Source: Pseudomonas viridiflava (GTDB lineage Bacteria; Pseudomonadota; Gammaproteobacteria; Pseudomonadales; Pseudomonadaceae). Taken from it: a stretch of DNA of 64,000 bases. Below the pieces are notes generated by a model, which saw only the letters and a list, made by a program, of their open reading frames with translations, did no database searches and was not told the origin of the DNA. Positions 9,264-26,221 of this stretch are shown here, piece after piece (positions within the stretch are counted from its first letter, which is position 1; every line of letters begins with the position of its first letter). The translations under genes were made by a program, and so were the position numbers. Location of the stretch: the NCBI RefSeq assembly GCF_900580675.1, contig NZ_UTBG01000101.1, forward strand, positions 1 through 64,000. The letters are read 5' to 3'.

Positions 9264-9668
9264 ATGGTTGAAAATAGCGAACTACGCAAAGCCGGTCTTA
9301 AAGTGACTCTGCCACGAGTCAAGATTCTACAAATGCTCGATTCTGCTGAGCAGCGCCACATGAGTGCCGAGGATGTTTACAAGGCACTGATGGAGTCTAA
9401 CGAGGACGTTGGCCTGGCCACGGTTTACCGTGTGCTGACCCAGTTTGAAGCCGCAGGGCTGGTGGTTCGTCATAATTTCGACGGCGGTCATGCGGTGTTC
9501 GAATTGGCTGACGGTGGTCATCACGACCACATGGTTGACCTGGATACCAATGAGGTTATCGAGTTCACCAGCCCTGAGATTGAAGCGCTGCAGCATAAGA
9601 TTGCTGAGGAGCATGGCTTCGATCTGGTTGACCATAACCTGGTGCTGTACATCCGTAAGAAAAAGTAA
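9264..9668 (+). CDS. fur: Ferric uptake regulator
   Basis: The 134-residue Fur represses iron-acquisition genes when bound to Fe2+. The winged-helix DNA-binding domain (about 1-82, SAEDVYKALMESNEDVGLATVYRVL) is followed by the dimerisation domain with the metal-binding HHDH cluster (GGHHDHMVDL, near residues 86-95). The ATG at 9264 gives the standard pseudomonad length and N-terminus MVENSELRKAGLKVTLPR. The frame extends 32 codons upstream but those residues are not family-like. It is divergent from bamE and convergent with recN. A probable target, the hmu haem operon, lies at 61-64 kb. Confidence 0.97.
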   Translation: MVENSELRKAGLKVTLPRVKILQMLDSAEQRHMSAEDVYKALMESNEDVGLATVYRVLTQFEAAGLVVRHNFDGGHAVFELADGGHHDHMVDLDTNEVIEFTSPEIEALQHKIAEEHGFDLVDHNLVLYIRKKK

Positions 9669-9695
9669 AAACGACGCAGATTCGTTCTGCGAAAC

Positions 9696-9727
9696 GCACG
9701 AAGGCGACCCTAGGGTCGCCTTCGTGC
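9696..9727. terminator. Terminator between fur and recN
   Basis: A 14-bp near-perfect stem (GCACGAAGGCGACC and its complement) lies 27 bases after fur and is followed by TTT. Because fur and recN converge, it probably serves both. Confidence 0.85.
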
Positions 9728-9752
9728 TTTCGGCAAGGTAAAAATTGTGGGC

Positions 9753-11426
9753 TCAGGCTTTCGATGCCACGACCATTTTCTTTGCATGGGCCAGGGACTC
9801 TTTGGTCAAATCGATACCGCCGAGCATTCGCGCCACTTCTTCCACGCGTTCCGATTTGTTCAGTTTGGACACGGCTGTGTGCGTCGCATCATTGCCTCGC
9901 ACTTTGTGCACAAACAGGTGCTGATGCCCTTGAGCTGCCACTTGTGGCAGGTGAGTGACGGTAAGCACTTGGCCTCTATCCCCCAAACGGCGTAACAACT
10001 GGCCAACAATTTCTGCTGTCGGCCCGCCGATACCGACGTCCACTTCGTCGAATACCAGTGTCGGTACCCGTGAGGTTTGGGCGGTGATGACCTGGATGGC
10101 CAGGCTGATGCGTGACAGTTCGCCGCCGGACGCCACTTTTGCCAGCGCTTTGAGCGGCTGCCCAGGGTTGGCGCTGACCAGCAGCTCAACCTGTTCCAGG
10201 CCGTGAGGCTGCAATTCGTTGCTGGCGTTGGCGCGCAACTCGATGGTGAAGCGCCCGCCCGGCATGCCCAGGCGCTGGATCTCCTGCTCCACGGCACCGG
10301 CCAGGCTCGTGGCCGCTTGCTGGCGCAGGTCGCTCAGTTCGCGAGCCTTCTCCTGGTAATGACGGGCGAACGATGCAAGTTCATCACCCAGCCGCTCGAT
10401 GGATTCGTCATTGGCATTAAGTGTTTCAATTTCATCCAGCAGCTTTTGCTGCATTGTGGCCACTTCGGTGGGCTGGATCCGGTGTTTGCGCGCCAGGGTA
10501 TAGATGGTATCCAGGCGTTCTTCGATTTCCTGCAGGCGAGACGGGTCGGCGTCGAAGTGATCCAGAAAGCGATTCAACTCGCCGACCGCTTCCTCTACCT
10601 GGATCTGCGCACTGGTCAGCAGGGTAGTGGCTTCACTCAGCGAGCCGGAAGCGTTAGTTACGCTGGACAGCCTATGAAGGCTGGCCGTAAGCGCGTTAAG
10701 CACATTGCCGGAATCGCTCTCACTGCATTGCTCTACCACTTGGCGACAGATAGCCAGCAGGGTTTCGGCATTGGTGAGGTTCTTGTGTTCCTGTTCGAGC
10801 TGCTCAAGTTCGGTCTCGCCAAGCGCCAGGCTTTCCAGCTCTTCAAGCTGATAACTGAGCAGTTGGTGGCGAGCGCGTTGCTCGTCGCCGGAATTGGAGA
10901 GTCGCTCCAGCTCCTGGCGGGTCTGGCGCCAGCGCTGCGCGGCAAGCTGGACCTGGCGGGCAAGGTCGGTGGCGCCGGCGTATTCATCGAGCAGGCGGCG
11001 ATGGGTGTCGGTTTTCAGCAGGGATTGGTGTTCATGCTGGCTGTGGATATCAATCAGCAGTTCGCCCAGGGACTTCAGGTCGCCAAGGGGGCAGGGCGTG
11101 CCATTGATGTAGCCGCGGGAGCGCCCTTCGGCGGTGATCACTCGGCGCAGGATGCACGGGCCATCATTATTCAAGTCGCGCTCGGCCAGCCAGGCTTCGG
11201 CCTCGGGGATGTCCCCAAGGTCAAAGGTCGCCAGGATATCAGCCTTGTCCGCACCGGGGCGTACCACGCCGCTGTCGGCGCGGTCGCCGAGGGTAAGGCC
11301 CAGGGCGTCGAGCATGATCGACTTGCCGGCGCCGGTTTCGCCTGTGATTACGCTCATCCCGCGATCCAGTTCGAGATCCAGATGTTCAACGATGGCGTAG
11401 TTATGTACGGACAGGTGCACGAGCAT
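9753..11426 (-). CDS. recN: DNA repair protein RecN
   Basis: The 557-residue SMC-like ATPase works in recombinational repair of double-strand breaks. Walker A (GETGAGKS) is at residues 29-36, long coiled-coil regions occupy roughly 155-380, and the ABC signature (SGGELSR) and Walker B (TLVFDEVDVGIGG) are in the C-terminal lobe. Length is standard. A LexA box lies 25 bp upstream of the start codon, so SOS induction is expected. It is divergent from the heat-shock gene grpE. Confidence 0.97.
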   Translation of the reverse strand: MLVHLSVHNYAIVEHLDLELDRGMSVITGETGAGKSIMLDALGLTLGDRADSGVVRPGADKADILATFDLGDIPEAEAWLAERDLNNDGPCILRRVITAEGRSRGYINGTPCPLGDLKSLGELLIDIHSQHEHQSLLKTDTHRRLLDEYAGATDLARQVQLAAQRWRQTRQELERLSNSGDEQRARHQLLSYQLEELESLALGETELEQLEQEHKNLTNAETLLAICRQVVEQCSESDSGNVLNALTASLHRLSSVTNASGSLSEATTLLTSAQIQVEEAVGELNRFLDHFDADPSRLQEIEERLDTIYTLARKHRIQPTEVATMQQKLLDEIETLNANDESIERLGDELASFARHYQEKARELSDLRQQAATSLAGAVEQEIQRLGMPGGRFTIELRANASNELQPHGLEQVELLVSANPGQPLKALAKVASGGELSRISLAIQVITAQTSRVPTLVFDEVDVGIGGPTAEIVGQLLRRLGDRGQVLTVTHLPQVAAQGHQHLFVHKVRGNDATHTAVSKLNKSERVEEVARMLGGIDLTKESLAHAKKMVVASKA

Positions 11427-11450
11427 GACGGCCGCTCCCAGGCTTTAAGT

Positions 11451-11466
11451 CTGGCTATTTATACAG
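11451..11466. promoter_or_regulatory. LexA (SOS) box upstream of recN
   Basis: CTGGCTATTTATACAG fits the LexA consensus CTG-N10-CAG with an AT-rich core. It lies 25 bp upstream of the recN start codon, the expected operator position. Confidence 0.82.
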
Positions 11467-11599
11467 TGTTTTGTTCCGGGCTGACAATCCTGACGCTTAG
11501 CTCGATTTGCTTGAATGGAGGGCTTTGTTAGCGCGTTAGGGAATGAGCGCGCAGGAATTGATCCGGCGCAGTGGAAAGACTTTTGGTAACGCCTGCGCC

Positions 11600-11627
11600 C
11601 TTGAACCCTGAAATTGTGGCCCCATAT
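11600..11627 (+). promoter_or_regulatory. Sigma-32 heat-shock promoter of grpE-dnaK
   Basis: CTTGAA at 11600-11605 and CCCCATAT at 11620-11627 are separated by 14 bp, closely matching the RpoH consensus (CTTGAA-N12-15-CCCCAT). The predicted start is about 45 bases before the grpE ATG. Confidence 0.85.
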
Positions 11628-11680
11628 ACCGAAACAGAAGCGCGAGTTGAGTTCGCGCATGATTTTGAAAGGAGAAATCT

Positions 11681-12241
11681 ATGGCTGACGAACAGACGCA
11701 GGATACGCAAACTCCAGACGCCAACCAGGCTGCCTCGGAAGACCTGGCCGCTCGTGTGCTGGTGCTTGAAGAGCAATTGGCCGCTGCGCAGGACCAGTCT
11801 TTGCGTGTTGCCGCTGATCTGCAAAACGTCCGCCGCCGCGCCGAGCAGGACGTAGAGAAAGCTCACAAATTCGCGCTGGAAAAATTTGCCAATGATCTGC
11901 TGCCGATTATCGACAGTTTGGAGCGTGGCCTTGAGCTGTCCAACCCGGACGACGAAAACATCCGGCCGATGCGCGAAGGGATCGAACTGACCCTGAAAAT
12001 GTTCCAGGACACCCTGAAGCGTTATCAGCTGGAGGCCATCGATCCACAAGGCGGTGAACCGTTCAACGCTGAACACCACCAAGCCATGGCCATGCAGGAA
12101 AGCCATGACCTGGAGCCGAACAGTGTGTTGAAGGTGTTCCAGAAGGGCTACCAGCTCAACGGTCGCTTGCTGCGCCCGGCGATGGTGGTGGTGAGCAAGG
12201 CGCCTGCACCTGTTGCACCTTCTATTGATGAGCAGGCTTGA
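11681..12241 (+). CDS. grpE: Nucleotide exchange factor GrpE
   Basis: The 186-residue co-chaperone releases ADP from DnaK. An acidic, disordered N-terminus (residues 1-35) leads into a long coiled coil and the C-terminal beta domain ([20 protein letters not shown]), the family signature. It is the first gene of the grpE-dnaK heat-shock unit, behind a sigma-32 promoter. The ATG has an AGGAGA ribosome-binding site 7 bases upstream. Confidence 0.97.
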   Translation: MADEQTQDTQTPDANQAASEDLAARVLVLEEQLAAAQDQSLRVAADLQNVRRRAEQDVEKAHKFALEKFANDLLPIIDSLERGLELSNPDDENIRPMREGIELTLKMFQDTLKRYQLEAIDPQGGEPFNAEHHQAMAMQESHDLEPNSVLKVFQKGYQLNGRLLRPAMVVVSKAPAPVAPSIDEQA

Positions 12242-12343
12242 AATCAGTCGTAACGGCCCCATCTATAAGTCAAGCGTTTAAGTGCTACCGCAGTTAGCCA
12301 CCACTGCTGCGGCAACCAAATTCAAGTTTCGGGAGAGTAAATC

Positions 12344-14260
<1,917 letters not shown>

Positions 14261-14576
14261 GTTGGTCGCCCGGTTGACCGCTATCAAGCGGTGACTGGTA
14301 GGATGTCGCCGCGCGGGAGCTTGCTCCCGCGTTGGCGTGTCTGGGGTATGCGAATTTTTACAGCATGCGACAAGCGTTGGATGCTGGCGGTGTGATCGGG
14401 AATGCTCCTGCTTTCCGAGCGATAAATACCGCGTTTTTGGCTGGGTCTCGGCTGAAAGCAGTTATGACCAGGATCGTTGAATTGACGTGAGTTGGGTCCG
14501 GGCCTGTATTGGGGCTCAACGAGTTTGGCGAGGCTCAGGAGGGTCTGGCCGAACGTCCTTAAGAGTGCAAAGACTT
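14261..14576 (+). other. Non-coding dnaK-dnaJ spacer with one small hairpin repeat
   Basis: I see no gene in this spacer of 316 bases. It contains GCGGGAGC-TT-GCTCCCGC (14313-14330), an 8-bp hairpin of a type scattered through P. fluorescens genomes. It may weaken read-through from dnaK into dnaJ. No clear sigma-32 promoter is visible, so dnaJ probably depends on upstream transcription or an unrecognised promoter. Confidence 0.6.
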
Positions 14577-15701
14577 ATGGCAAAGCGTGACTATTACGAA
14601 GTGTTGGGTGTGGAGCGCGGCTCCAGCGAGGCGGACCTGAAAAAGGCTTACCGTCGCCTGGCGATGAAGCACCACCCGGACCGTAATCCGGATAGCAAAG
14701 AATCCGAAGAGATGTTCAAGGAGGCCAATGAGGCCTATGAATGCCTGTCTGATCCCAACAAGCGCGCGGCCTACGACCAGTATGGCCATGCCGGTGTCGA
14801 CCCGAGCATGGGCGGCGGCGGTGCAGGGTTTGGCGGCCAGAACTTCTCCGATATTTTCGGCGACGTATTCAGCGACTTCTTCGGCGGCGGCCGTGGCGGC
14901 CAACGCGGTGGCGCCCAGCGTGGCAGCGACTTGCGCTACACCCTTGAGCTGAATCTGGAAGAGGCCGTGCGCGGCACCAGCGTCAACATTCGTGTACCGA
15001 CGCTGGTTAACTGCAAGCCGTGCGACGGTTCGGGTGCCAAGAAAGGCTCTTCGCCAATCACCTGCCCGACCTGCGGCGGTATTGGCCAGGTGCGTATGCA
15101 GCAGGGCTTCTTCTCGGTGCAGCAAACCTGCCCGCGTTGCCATGGCCAGGGCAAGATCATTTCCGACCCGTGCGACTCCTGCCACGGCGAAGGTCGCGTC
15201 GAAGAGTACAAGACCTTGTCGGTGAAAGTGCCGGCGGGCGTGGACACCGGTGATCGCATTCGCCTGTCGGGTGAAGGCGAGGCGGGCACCCAGGGTGGCC
15301 CGACGGGCGATCTGTACGTGGTGATCAATGTGCGCGAGCACTCGATCTTCCAGCGCGACGGCAAGCACCTGTTCTGCGAAGTGCCGATCAGCTTTGTCGA
15401 CGCAGCCCTGGGTGGCGAGTTGGAGATTCCGACGCTCGACGGTCGGGTCAAGCTGAAGATCCCTGAGGGGACGCAGACCGGCAAGCAGTTCCGTATCCGT
15501 GGCAAAGGCGTTGCGCCGGTGCGCGGTGGCGGTGCTGGCGACCTGATGTGCCGTGTGGCGGTGGAAACGCCGGTCAACCTGGGCCGTCGTCAGCGAGAGC
15601 TGCTTGAAGAATTCCGCAGCTCGCTGGAAGGCGATGACTCCCATTCGCCGAAAACCACTGGCTTTTTCGACGGTGTGAAGCGCTTCTTCGGCGACCTGTA
15701 A
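14577..15701 (+). CDS. dnaJ: Hsp40 co-chaperone DnaJ
   Basis: The 374-residue protein stimulates DnaK ATPase and delivers substrates. The J domain (residues 1-70) carries HPD at 33-35. A Gly/Phe-rich linker follows (about 75-118). Four zinc-finger repeats of the form CxxCxGxG come next ([32 protein letters not shown]), then the C-terminal substrate-binding domain. The frame is open 30 codons upstream, but the ATG at 14577 matches the conserved [12 protein letters not shown] start. dapB follows after 9 bases. Confidence 0.98.
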   Translation: MAKRDYYEVLGVERGSSEADLKKAYRRLAMKHHPDRNPDSKESEEMFKEANEAYECLSDPNKRAAYDQYGHAGVDPSMGGGGAGFGGQNFSDIFGDVFSDFFGGGRGGQRGGAQRGSDLRYTLELNLEEAVRGTSVNIRVPTLVNCKPCDGSGAKKGSSPITCPTCGGIGQVRMQQGFFSVQQTCPRCHGQGKIISDPCDSCHGEGRVEEYKTLSVKVPAGVDTGDRIRLSGEGEAGTQGGPTGDLYVVINVREHSIFQRDGKHLFCEVPISFVDAALGGELEIPTLDGRVKLKIPEGTQTGKQFRIRGKGVAPVRGGGAGDLMCRVAVETPVNLGRRQRELLEEFRSSLEGDDSHSPKTTGFFDGVKRFFGDL

Positions 15702-16517
<816 letters not shown>

Positions 16518-16526
16518 TCAGTAGCC

Positions 16527-16564
16527 AAAACGGGGCCTCAGGATTATCCTGAGGCCCCGTTTTT
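16527..16564 (+). terminator. Terminator after dapB
   Basis: AAAA-CGGGGCCTCAGG-ATTA-CCTGAGGCCCCG-TTTT: a 12-bp perfect stem flanked by A and T runs, 10 bases after the dapB stop. Confidence 0.93.
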
Positions 16565-16693
16565 ACCCGCTAAGCGACGTCCTGTCGCATTCTCCTGCCT
16601 TTAAGGCTCATTAGCGGTGGACCAAAAAAGCCTTTTTCTGTAAGCTACAGCTTTAGTGTGTCCACTAAAAGCGCGCAGAATAATTCGGTGAAG

Positions 16694-16731
16694 AAGCGGG
16701 GTGACGTGTCCATACGTCACTCCGCTTTTTT
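16694..16731 (+). promoter_or_regulatory. Attenuator-like terminator in the carA leader
   Basis: A 14-bp stem (AAGCGGGGTGACGT with ACGTCACTCCGCTT, one G-T pair) and a 6-base loop are followed by six T, ending 45 bases upstream of the carA start. dapB already has its own terminator at 16527, so this second one lies inside the likely carA leader. A GTG-initiated frame of 30 codons (16688-16780) runs across the hairpin and overlaps the carA TTG start. Premature termination controlled by pyrimidine or arginine supply is a reasonable inference, not shown. Confidence 0.6.
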
Positions 16732-16776
16732 ACAACCTGCGATCGCCCTTTCAGGCTTTATTTACGGGAGGTCTTC

Positions 16777-17913
16777 TTGACTAAGCCAGCCATACTCGCC
16801 CTTGCTGATGGCAGCATTTTTCGCGGCGAAGCCATTGGAGCCGACGGTCAAACCGTTGGAGAGGTAGTGTTTAACACTGCCATGACCGGCTATCAGGAAA
16901 TCCTTACCGATCCTTCCTACGCCCAACAGATCGTTACCCTGACCTATCCGCACATCGGCAACACCGGTACTACACCGGAAGACGTCGAGTCTGATCGTGT
17001 CTGGTCGGCGGGCCTGGTGATTCGTGACCTGCCACTGGTTGCGAGCAACTGGCGTAACACGATGTCGCTGTCCGATTACCTGAAAGCCAACAATGTTGTG
17101 GCGATCGCCGGTATCGATACGCGCCGCCTCACGCGCATCCTGCGTGAAAAAGGCTCGCAGAACGGCTGCATCATGGTCGGTGACAATATTTCCGAAGAGG
17201 CGGCGGTTGCCGCAGCACAAGGCTTCCCTGGCCTGAAGGGCATGGACCTGGCGAAAGTCGTCAGCGTCAAAGAGAAGTACGAGTGGCGCTCCACGGTCTG
17301 GGATTTGAAGACCGACAGCCACGCGACGATCGAAGCCGCTGACCTGCCATACCACGTGGTCGCTTACGACTACGGTGTGAAGTACAACATCCTGCGCATG
17401 CTCGTCGAGCGCGGTTGCCGCGTGACCGTAGTGCCTGCGCAAACCCCGGCCAGCGACGTACTGGCCCTGCAGCCGGACGGTGTGTTCCTGTCCAACGGCC
17501 CGGGTGACCCTGAGCCTTGCGACTACGCCATCAAGGCGATCAAGGAAGTGCTGGAAACCGAGATTCCGGTATTCGGTATCTGCCTCGGCCACCAGTTGCT
17601 GGCCCTGGCCTCCGGCGCCAAAACCCTGAAAATGGGCCATGGCCACCACGGCGCCAACCACCCTGTGCAAGACCTGGACACTGGCGTTGTGATGATCACC
17701 AGCCAGAACCACGGTTTTGCAGTGGATGAAGCGACCCTGCCGGCTAACGTACGCGCCATTCACAAGTCGCTGTTCGATGGTTCCCTGCAAGGCATCGAGC
17801 GCACCGACAAGAGCGCGTTCAGTTTCCAGGGCCACCCTGAAGCCAGCCCGGGCCCGAACGACGTAGCGCCGCTGTTCGACCGTTTCATCAATGAGATGGC
17901 CAAGCGACGCTGA
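16777..17913 (+). CDS. carA: Carbamoyl-phosphate synthase small subunit
   Basis: The 378-residue glutaminase subunit supplies ammonia to CarB for carbamoyl phosphate, the common precursor of arginine and pyrimidines. The N-terminal CPSase_sm domain covers about residues 1-135, and the C-terminal class I glutamine amidotransferase domain has catalytic Cys269 in GICLGHQ and HPEASPGP near the end. The start is a TTG at 16777, supported by GGGAGG 5 bases upstream and the family N-terminus. carB follows after 105 bp. Confidence 0.97.
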   Translation: MTKPAILALADGSIFRGEAIGADGQTVGEVVFNTAMTGYQEILTDPSYAQQIVTLTYPHIGNTGTTPEDVESDRVWSAGLVIRDLPLVASNWRNTMSLSDYLKANNVVAIAGIDTRRLTRILREKGSQNGCIMVGDNISEEAAVAAAQGFPGLKGMDLAKVVSVKEKYEWRSTVWDLKTDSHATIEAADLPYHVVAYDYGVKYNILRMLVERGCRVTVVPAQTPASDVLALQPDGVFLSNGPGDPEPCDYAIKAIKEVLETEIPVFGICLGHQLLALASGAKTLKMGHGHHGANHPVQDLDTGVVMITSQNHGFAVDEATLPANVRAIHKSLFDGSLQGIERTDKSAFSFQGHPEASPGPNDVAPLFDRFINEMAKRR

Positions 17914-18018
17914 CTGAGTGGTCTGCGGGCGGCCCCGAACCTCGGTGGCCCCCGCAGGCTCTTCAAAGATTGTTCAAGACGGCTTGCCGACTGACCTGCG
18001 GATTTGAGTGACAAACCC

Positions 18019-21236
<3,218 letters not shown>

Positions 21237-21240
<4 letters not shown>

Positions 21241-21713
21241 TCAAATACCCAATGACCGTCCAGGGCGCAAAGGCCCTGGAAGAGGAACACGCCCATCTGA
21301 CCAAGGTCGTACGTCCAAAGCTGAGCCAGGACATCGGTACGGCCCGCGAGCTGGGTGACTTGAAGGAAAACGCCGAATACCACGCTGCTCGCGAGCAGCA
21401 GGGCATGGTCGAGGCGCGGATCCGTGACATCGAAGGCCGCATGCAAAACGCGGTCATCATCGACGTGACGACCATTCCTCACACTGGCAAAGTGATTTTC
21501 GGCACCACGGTGGAAATCGCCAACGTCGAGACTGACGAGAGCGTGGTCTACCACATCGTGGGAGAAGACGAAGCTGACTTCAAACTTGGCAAAATTTCTG
21601 TCGGCTCCCCACTTGCCCGTGCCTTGATTGCCAAGGAAGAGGGTGATGTGGTGGCTGTAAAGACGCCGGGTGGCGTGATCGAGTACGAGATTGTTGAAGT
21701 TCGTCACATCTGA
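21237..21713 (+). CDS. greA: Transcription elongation factor GreA
   Basis: The 158-residue factor stimulates cleavage of backtracked RNA in RNA polymerase. An N-terminal coiled coil (about 1-75, with the acidic tip [16 protein letters not shown]) precedes the C-terminal FKBP-like domain. It overlaps carB through ATGA, indicating translational coupling with the car operon. A GC-rich hairpin follows 5 bases after the stop. Confidence 0.97.
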
Positions 21714-21718
21714 AAGAA

Positions 21719-21741
21719 GGCGCCCGCTCCGTGCGGGCGCC
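21719..21741 (+). terminator. GC-rich hairpin after greA
   Basis: GGCGCCCGC-TCCGT-GCGGGCGCC, a 9-bp stem whose last base is adjacent to the ATG of the next gene. There is no T tract in the usual place, so termination may be partial. Confidence 0.6.
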
Positions 21742-22146
21742 ATGCTTTGGCAACTTTCCCAGATGCTTTGGGTGGGCGGCCTGTGGCTGTTGCACATTGG
21801 CGTGTTGCCGGCGCTGGGCCTGATTGGCCTGGCACCGCTGCTGATCGATGAGATCGATGGATTACTGAGTGCGCTGCTGGTGGGGTTTGCGGCGGCGTGC
21901 GTGATACTCCAGGCGTTGGTGCTGGTTGAGGCCGAGGGCTGGGAGAGTTTGTGGCGGGATATTCGCGGCCAACTGCTGTTGATGGCGCTGTATGCGTGCG
22001 CAATGTTTTGCGTAGTGCATGTGTGGCTGCCGGAAGCGTTGCGCTGGCAGCTATTCAGCTATCTTGTGCTAGGGTTCTCCGGTCTGGTGCTGGTTATACA
22101 GCCGGCGCCGGGATGGAGTGGCGGGGCGCGCGAAGCACGCCCGTGA
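21742..22146 (+). CDS. DUF4149-type integral membrane protein
   Basis: The product of about 134 residues has four hydrophobic segments (beginning WVGGLWLLHIGVLPALGL) and resembles DUF4149 membrane proteins of unknown function that commonly follow greA in Pseudomonas. The start is uncertain. The ATG at 21742 abuts the greA hairpin and has no visible ribosome-binding site. A TTG at 21691 inside greA would add 17 residues and allow coupling. The gene converges with yhbY. Confidence 0.75.
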   Translation: MLWQLSQMLWVGGLWLLHIGVLPALGLIGLAPLLIDEIDGLLSALLVGFAAACVILQALVLVEAEGWESLWRDIRGQLLLMALYACAMFCVVHVWLPEALRWQLFSYLVLGFSGLVLVIQPAPGWSGGAREARP

Positions 22147-22169
22147 CCCTTGCTGTTATTTGAAAGTCA

Positions 22170-22478
22170 TCACTTGAAGCGATGAACGTTCGATAACTGC
22201 TTGTTGACGCTGAAGTTCTTGCGATACAGCAGCGCCATCTTGCCGATGACCTGAACCAGGTCTGCTTTGCCAACCTTGCACAGTTCTGCAATGGCGGCCA
22301 GGCGCGCTTCGCGGTCAAGGATGTTGACCTTGATCTTGATCAGTTCGTGATCGCCCAATGCGCGTTCAAGTTCGGCTAACACACCTTCAGTCAAACCGTT
22401 GTCTGCCACAATCAGAACTGGTTTCAGATGGTGGCCAATGGATTTGTACTGTTTCTTCTGCTCTTGAGTGAGCGGCAT
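22170..22478 (-). CDS. yhbY: YhbY-type CRM-domain RNA-binding protein
   Basis: The 102-residue protein is a single CRM (CRS1-YhbY) domain that binds RNA and is associated with 50S ribosome assembly. It starts MPLTQEQKKQYKSIGHHLKPVLIVADNGLT and contains the GKMALLYRK motif near the C-terminus. It is divergent from the rRNA methyltransferase rlmE, another ribosome-assembly gene, with 105 bp between the starts. Confidence 0.93.
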   Translation of the reverse strand: MPLTQEQKKQYKSIGHHLKPVLIVADNGLTEGVLAELERALGDHELIKIKVNILDREARLAAIAELCKVGKADLVQVIGKMALLYRKNFSVNKQLSNVHRFK

Positions 22479-22583
22479 AATCTGACCCCTGCGTCTGATC
22501 TTGTAAAAAGCGGCGGCCAGTTTACCCGAGCGAGTCCGGGACCGCCCAGTTAATCACGACCCGTTTTATTTTCGAGGTGGCCC

Positions 22584-23234
22584 GTGGCCCGTTCCAAAAC
22601 TAGCCTTAAGTGGCTGCAAGAGCATTTCAACGACCCTTACGTCAAAAAGGCGCAAAAGGACGGCTACCGTTCGCGGGCCAGTTACAAGCTGCTGGAGATC
22701 CAGGACAAGGACAAATTGATCCGTCCGGGCATGAGCGTTATCGACCTTGGCGCCGCCCCGGGTGGGTGGTCGCAGGTGACCAGTCGTCTGATTGGTGGGC
22801 AAGGGCGCTTGATCGCTTCCGACATCCTGGAAATGGACAGTATCCCGGATGTGACCTTTGTTCACGGTGACTTCACCCAGGACTCCGTGCTTGCCGAGAT
22901 TCTTGAAGCCGTGGGAAATTCGCAGGTAGACCTTGTGATTTCCGACATGGCCCCCAATATGAGTGGATTACCGGCCGTCGATATGCCGCGAGCCATGTTC
23001 CTGTGCGAACTGGCCCTGGATTTGGCGGGTCGGGTGTTGCGTCCTGGTGGTGACTTCCTGGTGAAGGTGTTTCAGGGCGAGGGTTTTGACGAGTACCACA
23101 AGAACATTCGCAAGTTGTTCGACAAGGTGCAGACGCGCAAACCTGACTCCTCCCGGGACAGGTCCCGTGAGCAGTATCTGTTGTGCCGCGGCTTCCGCGG
23201 TGTTGAAGGCGCTGCAAGCGAAGAGCGTTTTTAA
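22584..23234 (+). CDS. rlmE: 23S rRNA U2552 2'-O-methyltransferase
   Basis: The 216-residue RrmJ/FtsJ methylates U2552 in the ribosomal A loop. The SAM-binding motif [14 protein letters not shown] is near residues 52-65, the catalytic DMAPNMSG near 126, and a [11 protein letters not shown] segment carries the catalytic lysine. The start is a GTG ([14 protein letters not shown]). The C-terminal tail ([11 protein letters not shown]) is a little longer than in E. coli. ftsH follows, as in many bacteria, but after 191 bp of non-coding DNA. Confidence 0.97.
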   Translation: MARSKTSLKWLQEHFNDPYVKKAQKDGYRSRASYKLLEIQDKDKLIRPGMSVIDLGAAPGGWSQVTSRLIGGQGRLIASDILEMDSIPDVTFVHGDFTQDSVLAEILEAVGNSQVDLVISDMAPNMSGLPAVDMPRAMFLCELALDLAGRVLRPGGDFLVKVFQGEGFDEYHKNIRKLFDKVQTRKPDSSRDRSREQYLLCRGFRGVEGAASEERF

Positions 23235-23425
23235 GGATTTGGAGGAAGGCGATAGGTTTTTTTATATCGCTTTCGTCACGAAGCTTTACGAATATTGTGT
23301 AGTCAAAGTTTCACAAAGGGTTACAGACGGCGCCTGCCAGTGTTGTAGGTAATGTAGTAAGTTAGGCCGGTGAATATCATGCGAAGCGCGCGCCAGTAGC
23401 GGAGCTTGCTTCAGAGGGTAGTTAA

Positions 23426-25345
<1,920 letters not shown>

Positions 25346-25353
25346 GGTTTGAA

Positions 25354-26205
25354 ATGACTTCTGCGCTGTCCTCAACCCGGTTGCCTTGCGGCAACCGGGT
25401 TCTTGATTTGGCCCATACACACGTCATGGGCATTCTCAATGTAACCCCCGATTCCTTTTCCGATGGTGGCCGCTACAGCCAGCTGGATGCCGCATTGCGT
25501 CATGCAGAGGCGATGGTGGCGGCTGGGGCGACCCTGATTGATGTCGGTGGTGAGTCGACCCGGCCTGGCGCTCGCTTGGTTTCTCCCCTGGAGGAGTTGG
25601 AGCGGGTTGCACCGATTGTCGAGCGTATCGCGCGCGAGCTGGATGTCATCATCTCGGTTGATACATCTACCCCTGCGGTAATGCGTGAAACCGCGCGCCT
25701 GGGTGCTGGCTTGATCAACGATGTGCGTTCACTGCAACGTGACGGCGCCCTGGATGCGGCGGCGGCGACTGGCCTGCCGGTCTGCCTGATGCATATGTTG
25801 GGCGAGCCCGGCAATATGCAAGACAGCCCGCACTATTACGACCTGGTCGGTGAGGTCAGTGGGTTTCTTGCCGAGCGAATGGCTGAATGCGCCACGGCAG
25901 GGATTGCACCGGAAAAGATTATCCTTGATCCCGGGTTTGGCTTCGCCAAGACCCTGCAACATAATTTAAGCCTGTTCAAGCACATGGAATTCCTGCACGC
26001 CCTTGGTCGGCCCCTGTTGGTCGGCGTTTCGCGCAAGAGCATGATAGGGCTGGCCCTGAATCGCCCTGTGGGTGAGCGACTGTACGGCGGTCTTGCACTG
26101 GCGGCGCTGGCGGTGACCAAGGGCGCGCGAATCCTGCGCGTCCATGATGTCGCCGAGACCGTGGACGTGGTGCGCATGATTGCCGCCGTAGAATCAGCCG
26201 AATAA
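25354..26205 (+). CDS. folP: Dihydropteroate synthase
   Basis: The 283-residue enzyme joins p-aminobenzoate to dihydropterin pyrophosphate in folate synthesis and is the sulfonamide target. Signatures [15 protein letters not shown] (about residues 25-39) and GGESTRPGA are intact, as is the C-terminal SRKS motif (GVSRKSMIG). It sits between ftsH (8-bp gap) and glmM (16-bp gap) in one operon, the same order as in E. coli. Confidence 0.97.
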   Translation: MTSALSSTRLPCGNRVLDLAHTHVMGILNVTPDSFSDGGRYSQLDAALRHAEAMVAAGATLIDVGGESTRPGARLVSPLEELERVAPIVERIARELDVIISVDTSTPAVMRETARLGAGLINDVRSLQRDGALDAAAATGLPVCLMHMLGEPGNMQDSPHYYDLVGEVSGFLAERMAECATAGIAPEKIILDPGFGFAKTLQHNLSLFKHMEFLHALGRPLLVGVSRKSMIGLALNRPVGERLYGGLALAALAVTKGARILRVHDVAETVDVVRMIAAVESAE

Positions 26206-26221
26206 GAATGATGGAGCACTT

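Noticed and set aside
16583..16588. TGTCGC as an ArgR half-site upstream of carA
   Set aside because: The hexamer fits, but the following bases do not give the AA at the expected spacing, and no second half-site is clear.
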